A stretch of DNA of 64,000 nucleotides, taken from assembly GCF_035956715.1 (NCBI RefSeq), contig NZ_CP108381.1:1054001-1118000 (forward strand). Direction: 5' to 3'. The notes beneath the pieces were generated by a model. The model made no database searches, was not told where the DNA came from, and saw only the letters and a list, made by a program, of their open reading frames with translations. Shown in pieces: positions 60,342-64,000 of the stretch (position 1 is its first letter; the number at the start of each line of letters is the position of its first letter). This DNA comes from Nocardia sp. NBC_01329. GTDB lineage: Bacteria > Actinomycetota > Actinomycetes > Mycobacteriales > Mycobacteriaceae. The position numbers were made by a program, and so were the translations under genes.

Positions 60342-61336
60342 CCGCTCTCGTCTGGGGAATCACCATCGCGGTGATCCTCGGGTTGTTCGTCTTCGACTTC
60401 TTCGCCCATGTGCGTACCCCGCACGAACCGACTTTCCGTGAATCCGGTTTCTGGTCCGCCGTGTACATCGGCTTGGCCCTGGCCTTCGGCGGGGTGATCG
60501 CGTGGAAATGGGGCGGAACCTTCGCCGGTGAGTACTACGCCGGTTTCGTCACCGAGAAAGCACTCTCGGTGGACAACCTGTTCATCTTCCTGATCATCAT
60601 GTCCACCTTCGCGGTGCCCCGGATCTACCAGCAGAAAGTGCTGCTCATCGGCATCGTGGTGGCACTCGCCATGCGCGGTGTCTTCATCGCCGTGGGCGCC
60701 GCCGCGATCGGCGCCTTCAGCTGGGTCTTCTACCTGTTCGGCCTTTTCCTCGTCTACACCGCGGTCAACCTCGTCAAGGAGAGCGGCCACGAGGTCGAAG
60801 AGGAACAGAAACGCGACAGCCGCATCGTCGCACTCACCAAACGCCTGCTGCCCACGACCGAGACCTACGACGGCGACAAACTGGTCACCCGCGTCGACGG
60901 CCGCCGAACGGTGACCCCGATGCTGCTCGCCCTGCTGGCCATCGGTTTCGCCGACCTGCTGTTCGCGCTGGATTCGATCCCGGCCATCTACGGCCTCACC
61001 GAAGAGCCCTACATCGTCTTCACCGCGAACGCGTTCGCGCTGATGGGCCTGCGTCAGCTCTACTTCCTGATCGGGGGACTGCTCGACCGACTGGTCTACC
61101 TGTCCTACGGTCTGGCGGCCATCCTGGCCTTCATCGGCGTCAAACTGGTGCTGCACGCGCTGCACGAGAACACCCTGCCGTTCATCAACGGCGGTGAACA
61201 CGTCAGCGTCCCGGAGATCTCCACCGTGCTGTCGCTGTCGGTGATCCTCGGCATCCTGGTGGTCGCGACCGTCGCCAGCCTGTTGCGTACCCGCGGGCAG
61301 GCTCGGCCGAAGTCGGCGTCGGGGTCCGGCGAGTAG
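60332..61336 (+). CDS. TerC/Alx-family integral membrane protein
   Basis: TerC-family protein of 334 residues with about nine helices. TerC/Alx proteins export manganese or assist metalation of exported enzymes, and are linked to tellurite resistance and alkaline response. Hallmarks are SVDNLFIFLIIMSTFAVPR near residue 83, the charged loop after helix 4, and LFALDSIPAIYGLTEEPYIV (conserved D/E residues) near 210. ATG 60332 overlaps a short upstream frame. It ends in a terminator shared with the converging YciI gene. Confidence 0.9.
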   Translation: MQVTALVWGITIAVILGLFVFDFFAHVRTPHEPTFRESGFWSAVYIGLALAFGGVIAWKWGGTFAGEYYAGFVTEKALSVDNLFIFLIIMSTFAVPRIYQQKVLLIGIVVALAMRGVFIAVGAAAIGAFSWVFYLFGLFLVYTAVNLVKESGHEVEEEQKRDSRIVALTKRLLPTTETYDGDKLVTRVDGRRTVTPMLLALLAIGFADLLFALDSIPAIYGLTEEPYIVFTANAFALMGLRQLYFLIGGLLDRLVYLSYGLAAILAFIGVKLVLHALHENTLPFINGGEHVSVPEISTVLSLSVILGILVVATVASLLRTRGQARPKSASGSGE

Positions 61337-61346
61337 CGCCGGGCGC

Positions 61347-61376
61347 GCCCCGTCCGGGTCGGTTTCCGGGCGGGGC
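61347..61376. terminator. Terminator between terC and YciI-like gene
   Basis: Arms 61347-61357 and 61366-61376 form an 11-bp stem with one G-U pair and an eight-base loop, between converging genes. Confidence 0.6.
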
Positions 61377-61384
61377 CGCGGCGA

Positions 61385-61669
61385 TCAGTCGGCGAGTACT
61401 CCGAGGACAGGCTGCCACTCGACCGCCCGCACGTCGTCGATCAGCTTCTCCTGAGCGAACGGGTCCTGCGTCAGCAGATCCTGTAGTGCCGCGTCGTCGG
61501 CCGCGCGGAACAGCAACAGTGCGCCGGACCCGTCCGGATACGGCCCGCTGGTGACCAGGGCACCCTCGGCCAGCCGGTCGGCCAGCCATGCGCGGTGACG
61601 CGGGCGATGAGTATCGCGGGCGGGCACGGTGGCTTCGGAATAGACGTAGTGAACAGCGAAGAGAGGCAC
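61385..61669 (-). CDS. YciI-family protein
   Basis: Small protein of 94 residues with the YciI fold (ferredoxin-like). The conserved acidic/His pair appears in FAVHYVYSE and DTHRPRHRAWLADRLAEG. PYPDGSGALLLFRA and DPFAQEKLIDDVRAVEW complete the pattern. YciI proteins are dehydrogenase/chlorodimerase-like or unknown in role. The GTG 61669 start is fixed by minus-strand TAGAGT at 61676-61681, six bases upstream, with no ribosome site. Confidence 0.87.
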   Translation of the reverse strand: MPLFAVHYVYSEATVPARDTHRPRHRAWLADRLAEGALVTSGPYPDGSGALLLFRAADDAALQDLLTQDPFAQEKLIDDVRAVEWQPVLGVLAD

Positions 61670-61675
61670 CGGTCG

Positions 61676-61681
61676 ACTCTA
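61676..61681 (-). promoter_or_regulatory. -10 hexamer for leaderless YciI-like mRNA
   Basis: Minus-strand TAGAGT, six bases before GTG 61669. Confidence 0.5.
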
Positions 61682-61755
61682 GTGCGCGGCCCGCGCGCAC
61701 CGGGCCGGTGAAACCGTCCCGGCCCGGACGCCGATCAGGGACGCCGCGGCGATCC

Positions 61756-62307
61756 TCACAGCGTGAGCAGCATCCGGGTATTGCCGAGGGTGTTCGGTTT
61801 CACATAGCTGAGGTCCAGGAACTCCGCTACGCCGGTGTCGTAGGACCGGCACATCTCCGCATAGACCTCCGCGGTTACCGGGGTGCCTTCGATCTCCGCG
61901 AAACCGTGCCGGGCGAAGAAGTCGACCTCGAAGGTGAGTACGAACAACCGCCGCAGTTCCAGCTCGCGGGCCACGATCACCAACTGCTCCACGATGAGTT
62001 TGCCCACACCGTGGCCCTTGACCTCCGGGTGTACCGCGACTGTGCGGACTTCGCCGAGATCGGCCCACAGCACGTGCAGCGCACCACAGCCCACTACCCG
62101 GTCGCCGAGTTCGGCCACCCAGAACTCCTGCACCGATTCGTACAGGTTGACGAGGTTCTTCTCCAGCAGAATACGACCCGCGTACACATCGATGAGCGAT
62201 TTGATCGCCGGGACGTCCGAGGTGCGGGCGCGACGCACCCGCACGATGGCGGTCTGCGTACCGGGCGCATCGCCGGCCGAACCACTCAGTGGTCCCCGTG
62301 AGGTCAT
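61756..62307 (-). CDS. argA: Amino-acid N-acetyltransferase (N-acetylglutamate synthase, Rv2747-type)
   Basis: GNAT enzyme of 183 residues making N-acetylglutamate, the first step of arginine synthesis. It matches the short actinobacterial ArgA, without the amino-acid-kinase domain: RRARTSDVPAIKSLIDVYAG, LLEKNLVNLYESVQEFWVAE, the acetyl-CoA loop RTVAVHPEVKGHGVGKLIVE and FLDLSYVKPNTLGNTRMLL (shortened). ATG 62307 lies seven bases after a minus-strand TACTGT box. It is divergent from pgsA. Confidence 0.9.
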   Translation of the reverse strand: MTSRGPLSGSAGDAPGTQTAIVRVRRARTSDVPAIKSLIDVYAGRILLEKNLVNLYESVQEFWVAELGDRVVGCGALHVLWADLGEVRTVAVHPEVKGHGVGKLIVEQLVIVARELELRRLFVLTFEVDFFARHGFAEIEGTPVTAEVYAEMCRSYDTGVAEFLDLSYVKPNTLGNTRMLLTL

Positions 62308-62314
62308 GGGGTGC

Positions 62315-62320
62315 ACAGTA
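62315..62320 (-). promoter_or_regulatory. -10 hexamer for leaderless argA mRNA
   Basis: Minus-strand TACTGT, seven bases before ATG 62307. Confidence 0.5.
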
Positions 62321-62337
62321 GTCGGCCGGGCTACCGA

Positions 62338-62343
62338 TAGTCT
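62338..62343 (+). promoter_or_regulatory. -10 hexamer upstream of pgsA
   Basis: TAGTCT. The predicted transcript start coincides with GTG 62350, which opens a 23-codon frame rather than pgsA itself. Confidence 0.5.
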
Positions 62344-62349
62344 GAGTGT

Positions 62350-62421
62350 GTGCCGCAGACTCCGCCCTCCCGCTCGACCCTGCGCGCCTGTCCCGGCGCC
62401 GCAGCACAAGGGCGGCCATGA
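62350..62421 (+). CDS. Leaderless 23-codon upstream frame coupled to pgsA
   Basis: GTG 62350 starts a short frame (MPQTPPSRSTLRACPGAAAQ...) that ends at TGA 62421, overlapping the pgsA ATG by an ATGA junction. The -10 hexamer TAGTCT ends six bases upstream, so this GTG would be the first codon of a leaderless mRNA. Because pgsA has only a weak AAGGGCGG site, termination-reinitiation at the overlap may set its expression. The alternative is that pgsA starts at in-frame GTG 62346 with 24 extra residues, only two bases after the hexamer. Confidence 0.4.
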   Translation: MPQTPPSRSTLRACPGAAAQGRP

Positions 62422-63071
62422 GCGTGCACCCCGAGGAGATGGATCGGCGTCTCGCCGTGCCCGGGCCACTGCGGGGCGGCCTCGTCCCGGCGCCCGCCGA
62501 ATCGGCGGTCCCGCTGCTGAATATCGCCAACATCCTCACCATGATCAGGATCGCGCTGGTACCGCTGTTCGTACTGGCGCTGTTCGCCGGCGGCGGGGAC
62601 CAGGCCGAATGGCGGATCACCGCGACCGTGCTGTTCGCGCTCGCTGCCGTCACCGACCGATTCGACGGCCAGCTGGCCCGCAAGTACGGTCTCGTCACCG
62701 ATTTCGGAAAACTGGCCGACCCCATCGCCGACAAGGCTCTCATCGGTTCGGCGCTCATCGGGCTCTCACTGCTGGGAGATCTGCCGTGGTGGATGACGAT
62801 CGTCATCTGCGCGCGCGAGATCGGGGTCACCCTACTGCGGCTGGCTGTGGTCCGCCGAGGGGTCATCCCGGCCGGTCGCGGCGGAAAACTCAAAACACTC
62901 GTCCAGTCGGTGGCCATCGGAGTCCTGCTGCTCCCATTGTCGGGCGGCTTCGCGACGGCGGGAATGACGCTGATGTGGATCGCGTTGGTGCTGACAGTGG
63001 TAACAGGGCTGGACTATGTCGGCCAGGCCGCCAGGTTATGGCTGGCCGGACCCCACCGAACCCGCGGATGA
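62418..63071 (+). CDS. pgsA: CDP-alcohol phosphatidyltransferase, PgsA family
   Basis: Phosphatidylglycerophosphate synthase-like membrane enzyme, 217 residues. The CDP-alcohol motif is complete: D-x2-D-G-x2-A-R, eight residues, G-x3-D-x3-D, from TDRFDGQLARKYG near residue 76. About six helices follow LLNIANILTMIRIALVPLFV. By position it equals PgsA3 (Rv2746c). It overlaps cinA by four bases (ATGA) and is itself overlapped by a short upstream frame. Confidence 0.92.
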   Translation: MSVHPEEMDRRLAVPGPLRGGLVPAPAESAVPLLNIANILTMIRIALVPLFVLALFAGGGDQAEWRITATVLFALAAVTDRFDGQLARKYGLVTDFGKLADPIADKALIGSALIGLSLLGDLPWWMTIVICAREIGVTLLRLAVVRRGVIPAGRGGKLKTLVQSVAIGVLLLPLSGGFATAGMTLMWIALVLTVVTGLDYVGQAARLWLAGPHRTRG

Positions 63072-63583
63072 CCGCCGAGCAGGCGGGACCACTGACCGCC
63101 GGGAGCGCCGCCACCGAACTGGTCGCCGCCCTGCGGGACAGCGGCCGGACCGTCGCCACCGCCGAATCGCTCACCGCGGGCCTGGTATCTGCCACGATCG
63201 CCGGGGTGCCCGGTGCCAGTGCAGTGCTGCGCGGCGGACTCGTGGTGTACGCGACCGACCTCAAACACAGTCTCGCCGGGGTCGACGAGGAGGTGCTCAC
63301 CAGCGAGGGCCCGGTGGCGGCGAGTACCGCGCAACAGCTCGCGGTCGGTGCCCGGATCCGCTGCGGCGCCGATTGGGGAATCGGGCTCACGGGAGTTGCC
63401 GGACCCGACCCGCAGGACGGCGTCGAGGTCGGCATCGTCTTCCTCGGAATCGCCGGTCCCGGGCATACCGAGGTGATGCGGTTGAAACTCTCCGGCGACC
63501 GGTGGAATATCAGGGTCACAGCGGCACACGCAGCAGTACAGGAATTGTTGCGGTGCGTACGGGGCGGATCACCCATCCGGTGA
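63068..63583 (+). CDS. CinA C-terminal-type nicotinamide-nucleotide amidohydrolase
   Basis: Stand-alone CinA/PncC domain of 171 residues that deamidates nicotinamide mononucleotide to nicotinic acid mononucleotide, in pyridine-nucleotide salvage. Motifs are VATAESLTAGLVSA at 29-42, GGLVVYATDLKHSLAGV and TGVAGPDPQDGVEVG near 110-124. The ATG overlaps the pgsA stop. In actinobacteria the pgsA-cinA-clgR order is common, as seen here. Confidence 0.9.
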   Translation: MTAEQAGPLTAGSAATELVAALRDSGRTVATAESLTAGLVSATIAGVPGASAVLRGGLVVYATDLKHSLAGVDEEVLTSEGPVAASTAQQLAVGARIRCGADWGIGLTGVAGPDPQDGVEVGIVFLGIAGPGHTEVMRLKLSGDRWNIRVTAAHAAVQELLRCVRGGSPIR

Positions 63584-63708
63584 GCAGTTCCGTAGCCGGC
63601 CCGGGAACCCGCGGGGCCGGTTCCGACGTTGTGCGAAGAGAGATCCGCGTGCGTGCCGTGGGCTGCGGCATATGAGGGCGAAGAGCCTACCGGGAGAAGG
63701 AGAACTCG

Positions 63709-64000
63709 ATGACGCTGCTGCGAGAAGCGATCGGGGACAGTCTGCGGCGTGCGCGCCTCGCCCAGAGCCGGACCCTGCGTGAAGTATCCACCTCGGCGCG
63801 GGTGAGCCTGGGTTACCTCTCCGAGGTCGAGCGTGGCCGCAAGGAGGCTTCCAGCGAACTGCTGGCTGCCATCTGCGAGGCGCTCGACGTCCCGCTGTCG
63901 CGAGTGCTGTGGGATGTGAGCACCGCGATCGCGGGCGAGGACCTGCCCGTAACCGCCGCCTCGGCCGCCGAACCGGCCGAGACCACCGCGGTCCCCGAGC
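63709..64000 (+). CDS. clgR: ClgR-type XRE regulator, 3' end cut by window edge
   Basis: Start of a helix-turn-helix regulator; the first 97 codons are visible. [51 protein letters not shown] (shortened) and [13 protein letters not shown] match ClgR/Rv2745c, which activates clpP, clpC and other proteolysis and cell-envelope stress genes and is itself degraded by Clp. AAGGAG lies seven bases before ATG 63709. The C-terminal end lies beyond the window. Confidence 0.9.
   Translation, partial: MTLLREAIGDSLRRARLAQSRTLREVSTSARVSLGYLSEVERGRKEASSELLAAICEALDVPLSRVLWDVSTAIAGEDLPVTAASAAEPAETTAVPE

Overview
The window is high-GC actinobacterial chromosome and most likely comes from Nocardia or a close mycolic-acid relative. 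This is inferred from gene order: mqo, GNAT, chelatase, cobO, cobB, cysG, efpA, proS, the Rv2843/Rv2844-type pair, rimP, nusA, ylxR, infB, rbfA, nrnA, dinF, metallophosphoesterase, pptT, truB, mntR, ribF, rpsO, pnp, pepR, dapB, dapA, rnase J, ftsK, argA, pgsA, cinA, clgR follow the Mycobacterium tuberculosis Rv2852c to Rv2745c order, recalled from memory and not computed. No rRNA, tRNA, CRISPR array, insertion sequence or phage gene was seen.

Layout. 1-6.6 kb: malate:quinone oxidoreductase (cut by the window edge), an acetyltransferase and a late cobalamin block (ChlI/ChlD-type chelatase, cobO, cobB, cobE-like). 6.7-9.8 kb: accessory genes (lipocalin-like protein, ACAD10-type phosphotransferase, F420-type oxidoreductase). 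9.9-13.8 kb: efpA-like exporter, siroheme/precorrin-2 gene, yaaA. 13.8-20 kb: proS, then a patchy stretch with two TetR regulators, an internally deleted SDR gene, a truncated reductase and a large membrane protein. 20-32.8 kb: the conserved translation/transcription run (rimP-nusA-ylxR-infB-ylxP-rbfA-nrnA-dinF) and pptT-truB. 32.8-39.5 kb: an accessory catabolic island between truB and mntR. 39.7-46.2 kb: mntR, ribF, rpsO, pnp, pepR. 46.3-49.6 kb: ArsR/MFS pair, VOC protein, zinc alcohol dehydrogenase. 49.7-56.7 kb: dapB, dapA, RNase J, and a degraded patch where mycobacteria often carry thyX. 56.7-64 kb: ftsK, terC, argA, pgsA, cinA and the 5' part of clgR.

The least explained system is the 32.8-39.5 kb island. 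An FCD-type GntR regulator is encoded with two maleate-isomerase/aspartate-racemase-fold enzymes, divergent from a D-2-hydroxyacid dehydrogenase and an amidase, and followed by a DUF3830 protein and a class III aminotransferase. The same 15-base sequence, CGGATTGTTGACAAT, lies in both island promoters. It fits the FadR/FCD operator form TNGT-N2-ACNA, and at the first site it contains a perfect TTGACA -35 box. This links the two halves into one probable regulon for an unknown nitrogenous acid or amide.

A second theme is start architecture. At least sixteen genes have a TANNNT -10 hexamer 6-8 bases before the start codon, as expected for leaderless mRNAs, and these hexamers settle several GTG starts. 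At pgsA the same geometry points to a leaderless 23-codon upstream frame whose stop overlaps the pgsA ATG.
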